Of a DNA stretch of 64,000 nucleotides, positions 1 to 8,597 are shown piece by piece. Each line of letters starts with the position of its first letter. The first letter of the stretch is position 1. Source of the DNA: Candidatus Poribacteria bacterium. GTDB lineage: Bacteria; Poribacteria; WGA-4E; WGA-3G. Below the pieces are notes generated by a model that worked only from the letters and a program-made list of their open reading frames with translations, was not told the DNA's origin and did no database searches. Both the position numbers and the translations under genes were made by a program. The stretch spans positions 107,660-171,659 of the forward strand of contig JAJDTM010000028.1 of assembly GCA_022827185.1 (NCBI GenBank), written 5' to 3'.

Positions 1-189
1 CGCTACGAGGCAGGAATGGGACAAGATTTAGAAGTCGAGGTACAGGGTAACCCGAATGCCTTCATTTTTAAGCAGGCGCACAGAGAGGCGTTGAGAGCAA
101 CCGTCTGCGGCGAATGCGGTAATGTGGGTCTCTCTGTTGAGAATCCGCAGCGGTTGTGGAAAATTTATACCGAACGAGAGAATTCGTAG
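1..189 (+). CDS. Partial gene, C-terminal end of an unrecognised protein with a CxxC motif
   Basis: The reading frame is open from the first base to a TAG at 187-189, so only the last 62 residues are visible. They contain a CGECG motif about 22 residues from the C-terminus, as in small zinc-ribbon or metal-binding tails, followed by a charged end. No family is recognised and no start codon lies in the window. The frame ends about 90 bases before the next gene on the same strand, so the two could be co-transcribed. The opposite-strand frame over this stretch looks like a shadow. Confidence 0.55.
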   Translation, partial: RYEAGMGQDLEVEVQGNPNAFIFKQAHREALRATVCGECGNVGLSVENPQRLWKIYTERENS

Positions 190-280
190 GCTGGACTTTT
201 GCTCCAGTTTGACAATTGATGTTTCAGCAGCGTTACGAATCACACTTACTGATAAAAGTTTGCATATTTAGGGAGAATTG

Positions 281-1774
281 ATGGGATCAACCGAATCGGA
301 CTTCAAACGTTTTGTTTTTATTATCATTGATGGTGCGCCTTACGAAATCTTTAAAGCGTTGATCGAAAACGGTGACCTCCCGAACATCAAGAAACATGTC
401 GTAGATCGCGGTAGTCTGAACAAAGCGATCTCCACCTTCACTTCAACAACGGGCCCTGCCTTCATCCCTTTTTTCATGGGTTTGTATCCGGGTACAGCAA
501 ACGTCCCGGGTCTTCGGTGGTTGTCCAAATCGAATTTTCAACTTCCAAACCGTTTTAAACGACCCGGCATCTGCAGTTATATGGGACTTGAGGGACTACA
601 TTTTGCGACCGATTTACCCGAAGGTTTTCCCACGCTATTCGATTTCTTCTCACCGGTAAGCAATATCTATAACCCGATTACCCGCGGGTGTCCACCCGCC
701 AAAAATCTGACGCGCTGGATTAAACCGTTGGTCTATACTTACGGTCATTTTTCGTATCGATGGCGATTCGTTAATCAGCTTGCAGCACGCTATCTACACC
801 GCGCTGCTAAAGCAGGCGATCAGTTTATCATGTGTCTCTTTCCAGCTGTTGATGCCTTCTCACACCACTTCAGCATGCAGGCATCAGAGGTTATGCGGAC
901 TTACCGAGAAATAGATGCCGCTATCGGCAAACTTGTCCATATTTTGCAGCAGGCGAATACGTTTGAAGAGACGCTCATTATGATTACCAGCGACCATGGG
1001 ATGACGGATACACACACGCACATTGATATCCCACGCCACTTAGACGATAGTGGTTGGTGGTGTTTGCACTATCCAAAGATTTGGCGGCAAGGTGCTGTAT
1101 CCGCCAGCATGGTCTCAGGAAACGGGATGACGCATCTCTATTTTAAAAACAGTTCGGTTGAAACGGGATGGGGGGAACGGACACCTTTCGAGAAACTCTA
1201 TCAAATGGGCGTCATTAGTTCCCTGATTGAATTGGAAGGGTTGGGGTTTGTCGCAGGGCAAAACGAGACAGGAGACATCATCGTCCAAAGCCGAACTGGA
1301 CAAGGGAAAATCTCTTACGACTCACAGGGGACAGATCACAGAACCCCACAAAATGTAGCGAATTCTATTAAATGCGGAGACTCGCTCCGTTTCTCTTACG
1401 AGTTTACAGGAACAGACCCGCTCGGATATGGTGTCCGCTACAAAAACCTGTCCTCACGAGAGACCCTTCGTGAAACCTATGACAGTCCGTATCCAGATGG
1501 TATCGTCCAATTGTGGCAGATTTTTAATGCCGAACGCACGGGTGACCTCGTCCTGAGTGCTGAAAGCGGCTATGATCTACGCGCCCGTTATGAAATACCG
1601 AGGCATCACGCGACCCACGGTGCTTTAATTGCGGAACACATGCACATCCCGCTTGCGACGAATTACCCAATCGCAGCGCAGTGTATCCGTTCTGTTGATG
1701 TCTTTCCGACGGTGTTAAGCCTCTGTGGACACAACGTTTCGGGGCATCATATTGACGGTCAGGTTGTCAAATAA
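281..1774 (+). CDS. Alkaline phosphatase superfamily protein (type I phosphodiesterase/nucleotide pyrophosphatase-like)
   Basis: A 497-residue hydrolase of the alkaline phosphatase superfamily. Visible metal and nucleophile motifs in order are FIIIDGAPYE near the N-terminus, TSTTGPAFIPFFMGLYPG (candidate nucleophile Thr), FPAVDAFSHH, ITSDHGMTDTHTH and, near the C-terminus, HHATHGAL. This order fits the two-metal site of type I phosphodiesterases. No signal peptide is seen, so it is probably cytoplasmic. The ATG at 281 is preferred over the TTG at 278 because GGGAGA at 271-276 is better spaced from it. The substrate cannot be told from sequence; a phosphodiester or phosphonate is a family-level guess. 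Confidence 0.85.
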   Translation: MGSTESDFKRFVFIIIDGAPYEIFKALIENGDLPNIKKHVVDRGSLNKAISTFTSTTGPAFIPFFMGLYPGTANVPGLRWLSKSNFQLPNRFKRPGICSYMGLEGLHFATDLPEGFPTLFDFFSPVSNIYNPITRGCPPAKNLTRWIKPLVYTYGHFSYRWRFVNQLAARYLHRAAKAGDQFIMCLFPAVDAFSHHFSMQASEVMRTYREIDAAIGKLVHILQQANTFEETLIMITSDHGMTDTHTHIDIPRHLDDSGWWCLHYPKIWRQGAVSASMVSGNGMTHLYFKNSSVETGWGERTPFEKLYQMGVISSLIELEGLGFVAGQNETGDIIVQSRTGQGKISYDSQGTDHRTPQNVANSIKCGDSLRFSYEFTGTDPLGYGVRYKNLSSRETLRETYDSPYPDGIVQLWQIFNAERTGDLVLSAESGYDLRARYEIPRHHATHGALIAEHMHIPLATNYPIAAQCIRSVDVFPTVLSLCGHNVSGHHIDGQVVK

Positions 1775-1901
1775 ACCGTAGTTATCAATCAGACATAGAT
1801 TGTGTTTTATGGCATAATTTCTGATTTTGTCAACTCTGTCCGTGTGTTATGCCAATCCTCCAACTGATATTTTTCATAAGCATTCCACCTTTTTGCAGAA
1901 T

Positions 1902-1930
1902 TATGTACGCTTTCACCCCCAAGTCGCGTC
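1902..1930 (+). promoter_or_regulatory. Candidate ECF-type promoter upstream of the sigma-DnaN gene
   Basis: TATGTAC at 1902-1908 and CGTC at 1927-1930 are separated by 18 nt and followed by an AT-rich ACTATATA. The same two blocks and similar spacing occur upstream of two other sigma cassettes (5021-5049 and 8826-8853). A conserved CGTC minus-10 is typical of ECF sigma promoters. The promoter role is inferred from conservation and position. Confidence 0.6.
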
Positions 1931-1971
1931 ACTATATACCACATGAAGCACTTTCTTTTTAGAGGCATTTG

Positions 1972-3702
1972 ATGAGCAACGACAATATTGAACTGATTCA
2001 ACGTATCCTTGAAGGCGACGATGCTGCTTTTGCGGGTTTGGTGAGAAAGTACCAGAAACAGGTTCACGCGCACGCCTGGCGGAAAGTCGGGGATTTTCAT
2101 ATTGCTGAAGACATTACGCAGGAAACGTTCCTACAGGTCTATCGGAAACTGGCGACGCTGAAAGATCTGAGCCAATTTCCAGCATGGCTTCATGTCATCA
2201 CCAACCGTCGCTGCCTCGCGTGGCTTCGCAAGAAGCGGATCCAAACGCATCCGTTGGATGAAATGGCTATAGAAATAGCGGAGAAAACTTCCTATTCGAG
2301 CCATGTTGCTGCAGCGCAGGCGGAAAGTGCAGCGGAAGCCAAACGCGAACTCGTCAGAAATTTGCTGGTAAGGTTGAAGGAAAGCGATCAGACAGTGATT
2401 AAGCTCTATTACCTGAGTGAGATGACCTATGCAGAGATAGGTGAATTATTAGGTGTGTCAGCCGATACTATTCGGATTCGGATACGTCGTGCTCGGGAAC
2501 GCCTAAAAAAGCACAAACCGATGATTCAAGAGGCATTGGACATCACAATTGAACAGGCGGATCACTTTCACAAATATTTGCATGAGGGTTTTAGAATGAA
2601 ATTAACTTTTGAAAGAGACGATCTTTTGTCGTCTTTACAAGTGTTGGAGCGTGTTGCGAGTCAGCGGAATACCGCGCCTATTCTTTCAAATGTTCTTATT
2701 CAAGCGGAGGGTGGCACGATTGAGTGCATGGCGACGGACACCGAAATTGGTATTAGAATGAAAGTTGACGGGACAGTTAAAGAAAAAGGCACGATCCTTG
2801 TCTCCGCCGAAAAATTGGTGGATATTGTTAAAGCGTGGCCCGCTGAGCAACGGATAGACTTGGCAACAACAACAGACGACCAAGTTGAAATTACCTGTGG
2901 GGATAGCGTCCGAAGGATTGTTGGGTTTCCGGATAAAGAATTCCCACAACTGCCTTCTGTTGACGCGGAAGCATTCGCTATTGATGGAGGAGTCCTACGG
3001 TCTGTTCTTCACAAAACGACATTTGCTGCGCCCACAGAGAAGATCCGCCAGACCTGCCTAAACGGGGTCTACTTTAACCTTCTTGAAGATAGAACGGAAG
3101 TGGTTGCAACCGATATGATCCAGCTTGCCCTTACACGTTGCGAACCGCTTAAACTATCTGAGGATAAAGATGGCTTCATCGTCCCGCTGAAAGCCGTCAA
3201 AGAGATTGAGCGAACCTTTGCCAACGCTCCAGAGATAAGAATCTCACGCATTGAGAATCAGATACTCTTTGCAGACCAATACACCACGTTGGCGACGCGA
3301 TTGGTGGACACTGAGTATCCAGAGTATGATCCGATCATTCCAAAATCTTTTGAGGGCCATGTCGTCGTGCCGAAAGCATCTATTATGGACACAACGCGTG
3401 ATATTTTTTCACGTGCAAATCCTAAAAACGCTCTGGTCTGTTTAGAAATCAATCCACAACAGATTCGGATTTCGGCGAAGCCCTCTGAGGCAGACGAAAT
3501 AGACGAAACGTTAGCAGCGGAATCTGGTGCTGGAAGTGTCCGTATCGGTGTGAATGCTCAGCTGCTGATAGAGACACTCTCACATATTGAAACGGAGTCT
3601 GTATCGCTGGCGTTCACGAATGCGACAAAACCTCTCGTTGTTAAACCGATTGGCGAGGAAGGCCATATCTGCGTCCTCTGTGCAATGAAAATGGATTCCT
3701 AA
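1972..3702 (+). CDS. ECF sigma factor fused in frame to DNA polymerase III beta sliding clamp
   Basis: A 576-residue frame holding two complete proteins. Residues about 10-90 are sigma region 2 (DITQETFLQVYRKL at 48-61) and about 127-182 are sigma region 4 with a helix-turn-helix (YAEIGELLGVSADTIRIR). Residues 209-576 are a full-length beta clamp: the start MKLTFERDDLLSSLQVLERV, the PILSNVL segment and the C-terminal VLCAMKMDS in place of the usual MPMRL end are typical of DnaN. ATG at 1972 is chosen over the TTG at 1969 because AGAGG at 1961-1965 is well spaced. Codon 209 is an ATG with its own ribosome binding site, so the cell may make a fusion, a free clamp, or both. No dnaA or recF lies nearby. 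I know of no established family with this fusion. Confidence 0.9.
   Translation: MSNDNIELIQRILEGDDAAFAGLVRKYQKQVHAHAWRKVGDFHIAEDITQETFLQVYRKLATLKDLSQFPAWLHVITNRRCLAWLRKKRIQTHPLDEMAIEIAEKTSYSSHVAAAQAESAAEAKRELVRNLLVRLKESDQTVIKLYYLSEMTYAEIGELLGVSADTIRIRIRRARERLKKHKPMIQEALDITIEQADHFHKYLHEGFRMKLTFERDDLLSSLQVLERVASQRNTAPILSNVLIQAEGGTIECMATDTEIGIRMKVDGTVKEKGTILVSAEKLVDIVKAWPAEQRIDLATTTDDQVEITCGDSVRRIVGFPDKEFPQLPSVDAEAFAIDGGVLRSVLHKTTFAAPTEKIRQTCLNGVYFNLLEDRTEVVATDMIQLALTRCEPLKLSEDKDGFIVPLKAVKEIERTFANAPEIRISRIENQILFADQYTTLATRLVDTEYPEYDPIIPKSFEGHVVVPKASIMDTTRDIFSRANPKNALVCLEINPQQIRISAKPSEADEIDETLAAESGAGSVRIGVNAQLLIETLSHIETESVSLAFTNATKPLVVKPIGEEGHICVLCAMKMDS
2584..2598 (+). promoter_or_regulatory. dnaN: Internal ribosome binding site and ATG for a free sliding clamp
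   Basis: GAGGG at 2584-2588 precedes ATG 2596-2598 by 7 nt, in frame with the sigma domain. Initiation here would give a 368-residue protein, close to the 366 residues of E. coli DnaN. Two other sigma cassettes in this window have an internal start at the same codon number. Confidence 0.65.
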
Positions 3703-3711
3703 TCGGAAGAA

Positions 3712-4983
3712 ATGATTTTCATCGAATCCATCGCCGTGGCAATCAGAGCATTACTTATAAACAAACTTCGTTCCCTACTGACAATGCTCGGCATTACAAT
3801 CGGTATCGCAGCGGTGCTCGCAATGGTTGCTATCGGCGATGGTGCCAAAGAGATTATCCTTGAGGACCTGGAAAAAATAAGCGGGATTAACGTCTTCACA
3901 GTTCTACAGACCTCTTTCAAATGGGTCGCAGGCCGCCGTGTCCCAACTCGGAGCGGAGAATATCTTAACTATGGCGACGTGCTGGCAATCGAGCGGGAAT
4001 GCCCATCTGTGCAGATTGTTGCACCGCGGGTGCCAGAGTGGTCGCGTGTGCTGATGCAAGCACCAGATGGCACAAACATCCGGGCTGGCTATAACGGTGT
4101 GGATGAAGATTACGCCATAGCATTGGGATGGGACTTGGCAACAGGACGGTTTATTTCCGAGGAAGATGTCAGAAATTCAACGAAAGTCGTTGTGCTCGGG
4201 GTAAATGTCGCGACGGGGTTGTTCGGTGAGGTGTCTCCACTCGGAAAAGAGATTAAGGTTGTTCGGAATAGAACGAGTGGTCTAAAAGAACGTTTCATCG
4301 TTATTGGCACATTGGTGTCGCGCGGACGGAGCCTTGAATTCGGGTTTAGTTTTGACGATCTCGTTTTCATGCCGATTACGACTGTTCAGCAACGTTTCAC
4401 AGGTAATGACCGAATTCCACAGATTGCCGTTCATGTACACACGGTAGAAGATATGCCTCAAGCGATTGAGGAGGTTACAGCCGTCATTCGGAAACGACAC
4501 CGAAACCGAGACGACTTCTTTGGGACTTTCGACGTACGCTTAGGACTCGCACGCCTCATGAAAATCAGTACACTCATAAAGACTGCGTTAGGGGGTATCG
4601 CCGGTTTTTCACTCCTTGTCGGTGGGATCGGCATTATGAACATGATGCTGGTTGCCGTAGGTGAGCGTACTCGAGAAATTGGGCTACGAAATGCATTCGG
4701 CGCGAAGCGTTCAGATATTCTGTTACAGTTCCTAAGTGAATCTATTCTCTTGTGTAGCATCGGTGGTATACTCGGTATCGGACTCGGTGTGTTCGCAAGT
4801 AAAGGGATGGCGCATATTGCGGTACGGATCGTGAAAATCGTCCCTGAGTGGCCCACAGTGCTCTCCCCGCAGTGGGCACTGATATCCATTTTCTTTTCAA
4901 TGCTACTCGGTATCAGTTTCGGCTTGTATCCGGCTGTGAAAGCTATGCGAATGTCACCGATTGAAGCGTTGCGGACCGAATGA
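3712..4983 (+). CDS. MacB/FtsX-like ABC transporter permease
   Basis: A 423-residue inner-membrane permease. An N-terminal transmembrane segment (LLTMLGITIGIAAVLAMVAI) is followed by a large periplasmic-type domain (about 60-285) and three C-terminal helices containing GIGIMNMMLVAVGERTREIG, the FtsX signature that contacts the ATPase. This is the MacB/LolC-type layout without a fused ATP-binding domain. It starts 9 nt after the sigma-DnaN stop, so the two are probably co-transcribed. No ATPase or membrane-fusion partner is adjacent, so its complex must be completed from elsewhere. Substrate unknown. The Shine-Dalgarno GGAAG at 3705-3709 lies unusually close to the ATG. Confidence 0.85.
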   Translation: MIFIESIAVAIRALLINKLRSLLTMLGITIGIAAVLAMVAIGDGAKEIILEDLEKISGINVFTVLQTSFKWVAGRRVPTRSGEYLNYGDVLAIERECPSVQIVAPRVPEWSRVLMQAPDGTNIRAGYNGVDEDYAIALGWDLATGRFISEEDVRNSTKVVVLGVNVATGLFGEVSPLGKEIKVVRNRTSGLKERFIVIGTLVSRGRSLEFGFSFDDLVFMPITTVQQRFTGNDRIPQIAVHVHTVEDMPQAIEEVTAVIRKRHRNRDDFFGTFDVRLGLARLMKISTLIKTALGGIAGFSLLVGGIGIMNMMLVAVGERTREIGLRNAFGAKRSDILLQFLSESILLCSIGGILGIGLGVFASKGMAHIAVRIVKIVPEWPTVLSPQWALISIFFSMLLGISFGLYPAVKAMRMSPIEALRTE

Positions 4984-5020
4984 AGCATATTTTCAACCCT
5001 ACCTAACTTCCTCCCAAAAT

Positions 5021-5049
5021 TATGCACCTCCTTTTCGTAAACCCGCGTC
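5021..5049 (+). promoter_or_regulatory. Candidate ECF-type promoter upstream of the second sigma cassette
   Basis: AATTATGCACC (TATGCAC at 5021-5027) and GCGTC (CGTC at 5046-5049) are separated by 18 nt and followed by TTATATATAA. It matches the sites at 1902-1930 and 8826-8853. A transcript starting a few bases after the CGTC block would begin near 5057, which argues for translation from 5091 rather than the GTG at 5061. Confidence 0.6.
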
Positions 5050-5090
5050 TTTATATATAAGTGAACAAAAATACGCGCTGGAGTTTTTTG

Positions 5091-6284
5091 GTGAAAAACG
5101 AAGATGTTGCATTGATCCAACGTATCCTTGCAGGCGATGAAGATGCTTTTGCGAGTTTGATCAGAAAGTACCAGAAGCAGGTTCACGCGCAGGCATTACG
5201 AAAAGTCGATGACTTTCAGATCGCTGAAGATATTGTACAAGAGACCTTCCTGCAAGTTTATCAGCGGTTGGAAACCTTGGAAGACCCGACACTCTTTCCA
5301 AAGTGGCTTTATGTGATTGTGAATCGACGCTGTATTGCGTGGCTCCGTAAAAACAGGCTACAAACCGAGCCACTGGAAGAGATCGACACCTCAGAGATAG
5401 AGCCAGAGGCGTACTCCCGATATGTCGCTGCAGCACACGAAGAGGTTACTGTTGAGGCACAGCGCGATCTCGTCCAAAAACTCCTTGCGAAGTTGAAGGA
5501 GAGCGATCGCGAGGTTATCACGCTCCACTACTTTGAAGAGATGTCATCTTCAGAAATAGGCGAGTTTTTAGGCGTATCTGAAAATACGATTAAGAGTCGG
5601 CTCCGGCGTGCGCGACAACGGTTAAAGAAGTATGAATTCATGATTCAAGAGACGTTAGACATTACAATCGAAGGAGAGCATCGCTCCCAACGACAGTTGA
5701 AAGGAGAAATTAGTATGACAAACGAAGTGAAAGATACCACGAAGGTTGAAGCAAATGCGGAAGAAACGCAACGCCAGATTGCTGATCTGCAACAGCAAAT
5801 TAAGGTTATCGCTGCGGAATCGGATGCTTTTCTTGCGTCCCGCAGAAATGAGGCACTTGAGACCTTACGCCGTGTCCCCTATGATGCTGAAAGACCGATC
5901 TCATGGGGTTATGTCGGTGGGTATCGCACCTCTCCGGGAAAGATGTCGGGACGCGTCGCATTTTGGTCGGATAACATTGATAACTTTCTATCTAAAGCAC
6001 CGGATGCCGACATTGTAAATCTTGCGAGTCTCTTTACAAATCCCACTATAATCGCTGTTTTAAGACAGTTAGTGGAAGGCAAGAGATCCGTCGCGGATCT
6101 GGCAAAGGCGTGTGATGTCCAAGAAAGTGAGATAGAGAAAGCCGTGGAGACGTTAATGGACGCGACGTTAGTGGCGCGCACGGAAGACAACCTAATCGAA
6201 CCGAAAAATGATGTCGTCTCTTTTTTCTTGAACTTCGTGAGTATGACAATTGTCCATCTTGGGCATATCAGACCAGAAAATTAA
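5091..6284 (+). CDS. ECF sigma factor fused in frame to a winged-helix-like domain
   Basis: A 397-residue frame. Residues 1-208 are an ECF sigma factor closely related to the one at 1972: region 2 with DIVQETFLQVYQRL and region 4 with SEIGEFLGVSENTIKSRLRR. Residues 209-397 have a short coiled coil, a conserved ISWGYVGGYR segment, and a C-terminal helix-rich part (TIIAVLRQLVEGKRSVADLA then LMDATLVARTEDNLIEP) that reads like an ArsR-type winged helix. The start is GTG 5091 with GGAG at 5080-5083; the longer GTG 5061 frame lacks a site, and MKNEDVALIQ matches the N-terminus of the gene at 8970. Codon 209 is an ATG with its own Shine-Dalgarno. The cargo domain is unnamed; DNA binding is inferred. 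Confidence 0.82.
   Translation: MKNEDVALIQRILAGDEDAFASLIRKYQKQVHAQALRKVDDFQIAEDIVQETFLQVYQRLETLEDPTLFPKWLYVIVNRRCIAWLRKNRLQTEPLEEIDTSEIEPEAYSRYVAAAHEEVTVEAQRDLVQKLLAKLKESDREVITLHYFEEMSSSEIGEFLGVSENTIKSRLRRARQRLKKYEFMIQETLDITIEGEHRSQRQLKGEISMTNEVKDTTKVEANAEETQRQIADLQQQIKVIAAESDAFLASRRNEALETLRRVPYDAERPISWGYVGGYRTSPGKMSGRVAFWSDNIDNFLSKAPDADIVNLASLFTNPTIIAVLRQLVEGKRSVADLAKACDVQESEIEKAVETLMDATLVARTEDNLIEPKNDVVSFFLNFVSMTIVHLGHIRPEN
5701..5717 (+). promoter_or_regulatory. Internal ribosome binding site and ATG inside the second sigma cassette
   Basis: AAGGAG at 5701-5706 lies 8 nt before an in-frame ATG at 5715-5717, codon 209 of the sigma frame. Initiation here would release a 189-residue winged-helix-like protein. 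The adjoining bases (TTGAAAGGAGAAA) are nearly identical at 9578 and 10484. Confidence 0.65.
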
Positions 6285-6288
6285 ACAG

Positions 6289-6405
6289 ATGGGATGGGCT
6301 TTTATCCGTCCTTTCAATTTCAGTCCGGATGGGAAGATGTTGGCGGGTGGCGGGTGGGGGAAAACCGTGGATCTATGGGATGCCAGCACCTCTATTCCAC
6401 AGTAG
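6289..6405 (+). pseudogene. WD40-repeat remnant on the plus strand
   Basis: A 38-codon frame just after the second sigma cassette encodes FNFSPDGKMLAGGGWGKT followed by VDLWDAS and stops at TAG 6403-6405. That is one WD40 blade. It overlaps, in the opposite direction, the end of the WD40 gene on the minus strand (6392). It looks like the tail of a lost or displaced WD40 gene; a short real peptide is unlikely. Confidence 0.5.
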
Positions 6406-8335
6406 CAAACGGGAGTTCCCATAACAGCACGGGGCCGCCCCGACATGCACTCGCCAATGTCCTGCCGTCCGGACTGAACGCTACGCCACTTACCGTATTT
6501 GCATGCCCTTTCAACGTTGAAATGAGCATGCCGGAGCGCACATGCCATAGACGCACGGTGCGATCACCACTCCCACTTGCCAGTATCCTTCCATAAGGAC
6601 TGAATGCAACGCATGTAACATCACCGGTATGCTCTAACGTCCGAAGCGAGTCGCCCGTCTGTGCATCCGACAAATTCAAGATGTTGTCAAAACTCCCACT
6701 CGCTATCGTTTTACCATCCGGACTGAATGCAACGCATGTAACAGGACTCCTACGTGCTTTGTATGTCAAAAGCGGAATACCCGTTTTTGCATCCCACACA
6801 CGCACGGTGTCGTCCATACCTCCGCTTGCTACCTTAGCACCATCAGAACTAAATGCAACACAATTGACAATTTTCGTGTGCCCTTCCAATGTCCGAATCG
6901 ATTCACCTGTCTGCACATCCCACAGACGAACAGTTAGGTCCCAACTTGCACTCGCCAATGTCCTGCCATCAGGGCTAAACGCAACACCATTGACGTTATG
7001 CGTATGTAAATCCAGAGTCTGAATAGATTTGCCCGTTTGCGCATCCCACAAACGGATAGTAAAATCCCAATTACCACTTGCACTTGCCACTGTTTTACCG
7101 TTCGGACTGAACACAGTGCCTATAATACGACTGGTATGCCCTTCCATCGTGTGGAGCGATTCACCTGTCTGCACATCCCACAGACGGACAGTCAGAGACT
7201 CACCGTTACTTACCAACAGAGAACCATCTGGGCTGAACATAACGGTGCCGCTCCCAGTCTGATGTTTTATCATCGTCCGCAGTTCTGCGCCGGTGCGCAC
7301 ATCCCACAGACGGATAGTCTCGTCCTCACTTGCGCTTGCCAGCGTTCTGCCATCCGGACTGAACACAATGCTCAAGACAGGTAGTGTTCTGCCATCCGGA
7401 CTGAACACAATGCTCAAGACAGGTCTGGTATGCCCTTTCAATGTCCGAATCGATTCACCTGTCTGTGCATCCCATAGACGTACGGTATGGTCTTCACTTG
7501 CAGTTGCCAGCAACTTTCCATCCGGGCTGAAGATAACGACAGAAATGTCAGCATTATGTCCATCTGAGCCGTTTTCCGCTTCCAAAATGCCGCTTAATTT
7601 GCCTGTCTGCACATCCCACAAGTGAGCAGTGTTGTGATTACTTGCACTTGCGATTGTCTTGCTATCTGGACTGAACGCAACGGTTTTTATTTCATCTGTT
7701 TTATACAGTTTCATTGTCCGCACCAATGCCCCCGTCTGCACATCCCACAGCCGCAACGTTCTGTCCTCACTTGCGCTTGCCAGCGTTTTGCCATTTGGAC
7801 TGAACGCAACGCTTCTAACAGACTTGATATGCCCTGTCAGCGTCCGCAGATGTGTGCCGGTGTGCACATCCCAAAGGCGGATAGTCTCGTCCTCACTTGC
7901 GCTTGCCAGCGTTCTGCCATCCGAGCTGAATACCACATCTGTGGTCGGTTGCTCATGTCCTTGCATTGTCCGCAGTTCTATGCCGGTGCGCGCGTCCCAC
8001 ACATAAACAGCGTTGTCACCCGCACTCACCAACAGCGTCCCGTCCGGACTGAACGCCACGTTCCGAACTCCATTCATATCCCCTGTCAGTAGATTGAGTG
8101 GTTTGTCGGTCTCTGCGTCATACACCCAAATACCAATGCTACTCGGTACCGCCAAACGTTTTCCATCATTAGAATACGTTATATTTCCTGTGATACTACC
8201 TTCACCGAAGCGCGCTTTGGCACCTTCGGGTAAACCCCGTAAATTCCAATCTTGTATGTCTTGTGCGATGGTGTTTTGGGGTACAATATATATTGAGAAC
8301 GCAATCGCTAAAATTAAAAAAAATGTTTTTGGCAT
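6392..8335 (-). CDS. Secreted WD40 repeat protein with 14 blades
   Basis: A 647-residue protein with a signal peptide (FFLILAIAFSIYIVPQNTIA) and 14 WD40 units of the type FSPDGKTLASASEDxTxRLWD, enough for two seven-bladed propellers. Such proteins act as binding scaffolds; a ligand cannot be inferred. The N-terminal part of the mature protein (WNLRGLPEGAKARFGEGSI) matches the start of the propeller fused to sigma at 28143 (QWNLPEAAKARLGKGKI), so the two are paralogs. A 14-residue block (PVLSIVFSPDGRTL) is duplicated in tandem, lengthening the seventh unit. Many long open frames opposite this gene are shadows created by its repeats. It lies antisense between two sigma cassettes. Confidence 0.85.
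   Translation of the reverse strand: MPKTFFLILAIAFSIYIVPQNTIAQDIQDWNLRGLPEGAKARFGEGSITGNITYSNDGKRLAVPSSIGIWVYDAETDKPLNLLTGDMNGVRNVAFSPDGTLLVSAGDNAVYVWDARTGIELRTMQGHEQPTTDVVFSSDGRTLASASEDETIRLWDVHTGTHLRTLTGHIKSVRSVAFSPNGKTLASASEDRTLRLWDVQTGALVRTMKLYKTDEIKTVAFSPDSKTIASASNHNTAHLWDVQTGKLSGILEAENGSDGHNADISVVIFSPDGKLLATASEDHTVRLWDAQTGESIRTLKGHTRPVLSIVFSPDGRTLPVLSIVFSPDGRTLASASEDETIRLWDVRTGAELRTMIKHQTGSGTVMFSPDGSLLVSNGESLTVRLWDVQTGESLHTMEGHTSRIIGTVFSPNGKTVASASGNWDFTIRLWDAQTGKSIQTLDLHTHNVNGVAFSPDGRTLASASWDLTVRLWDVQTGESIRTLEGHTKIVNCVAFSSDGAKVASGGMDDTVRVWDAKTGIPLLTYKARRSPVTCVAFSPDGKTIASGSFDNILNLSDAQTGDSLRTLEHTGDVTCVAFSPYGRILASGSGDRTVRLWHVRSGMLISTLKGHANTVSGVAFSPDGRTLASACRGGPVLLWELPFATVE
7370..7430 (-). 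repeat. 42-bp tandem duplication inside the WD40 gene
   Basis: The sequence encoding PVLSIVFSPDGRTL occurs twice in direct succession with almost identical bases (TGTTCTGCCATCCGGACTGA and onward), period 42 bp. It keeps the frame and adds one extra strand-like unit to a blade. Boundaries are approximate. Near identity suggests a recent slippage or recombination event. Confidence 0.7.
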
Positions 8336-8408
8336 GGCAGAGTTTTCCTTTTGGGAAAGGGTTGTTTTGCCTCATATTATAACATGAGTTGGTGGCAAAA
8401 AAGTAATT

Positions 8409-8568
8409 GTCTGAACCAGGATTCTCAGGATGGACAGATTTTCAAGATTGAAAACTCTGTCCCAATGGATCATACGCAGAGAAGCAGCGTTTTTGATGTT
8501 GCGTTGTGGCTATATCCGCCAGAAAGACCTTGATAAGAAATAATCCTGAAAATCCTGGTTCAGACAGG
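8409..8568. mobile_element. Short inverted-repeat element (MITE-like)
   Basis: Bases from about 8409 (GTCTGAACCAGGATTCTCAG) and about 8546-8568 (TCCTGAAAATCCTGGTTCAG, then AC) are imperfect inverted repeats bounding about 160 bp with no convincing gene. This layout fits a small non-autonomous element. No flanking target duplication was clearly recognised. Confidence 0.5.
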
Positions 8569-8593
8569 CGTATGTATACATGTATACATACGC
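8568..8593. repeat. Perfect 26-bp palindrome
   Basis: The half-site GCGTATGTATACA (8568-8580) is followed directly by its exact reverse complement (8581-8593). It abuts the right end of the MITE-like element. It could be a dimeric protein operator or a cruciform-forming element end. It has no T-tract, so it is unlikely to be a simple terminator. Confidence 0.75.
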
Positions 8594-8597
8594 AGAT

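Noticed and set aside
4458..5186. A 242-codon minus-strand frame opposite the MacB-like permease
   Set aside because: It crosses the promoter of the next gene, has no recognisable family and overlaps a well-supported gene.
6681..8092. Several long plus-strand open frames opposite the secreted WD40 gene
   Set aside because: They repeat with the WD40 units and show no independent coding signal; they are antisense shadows.
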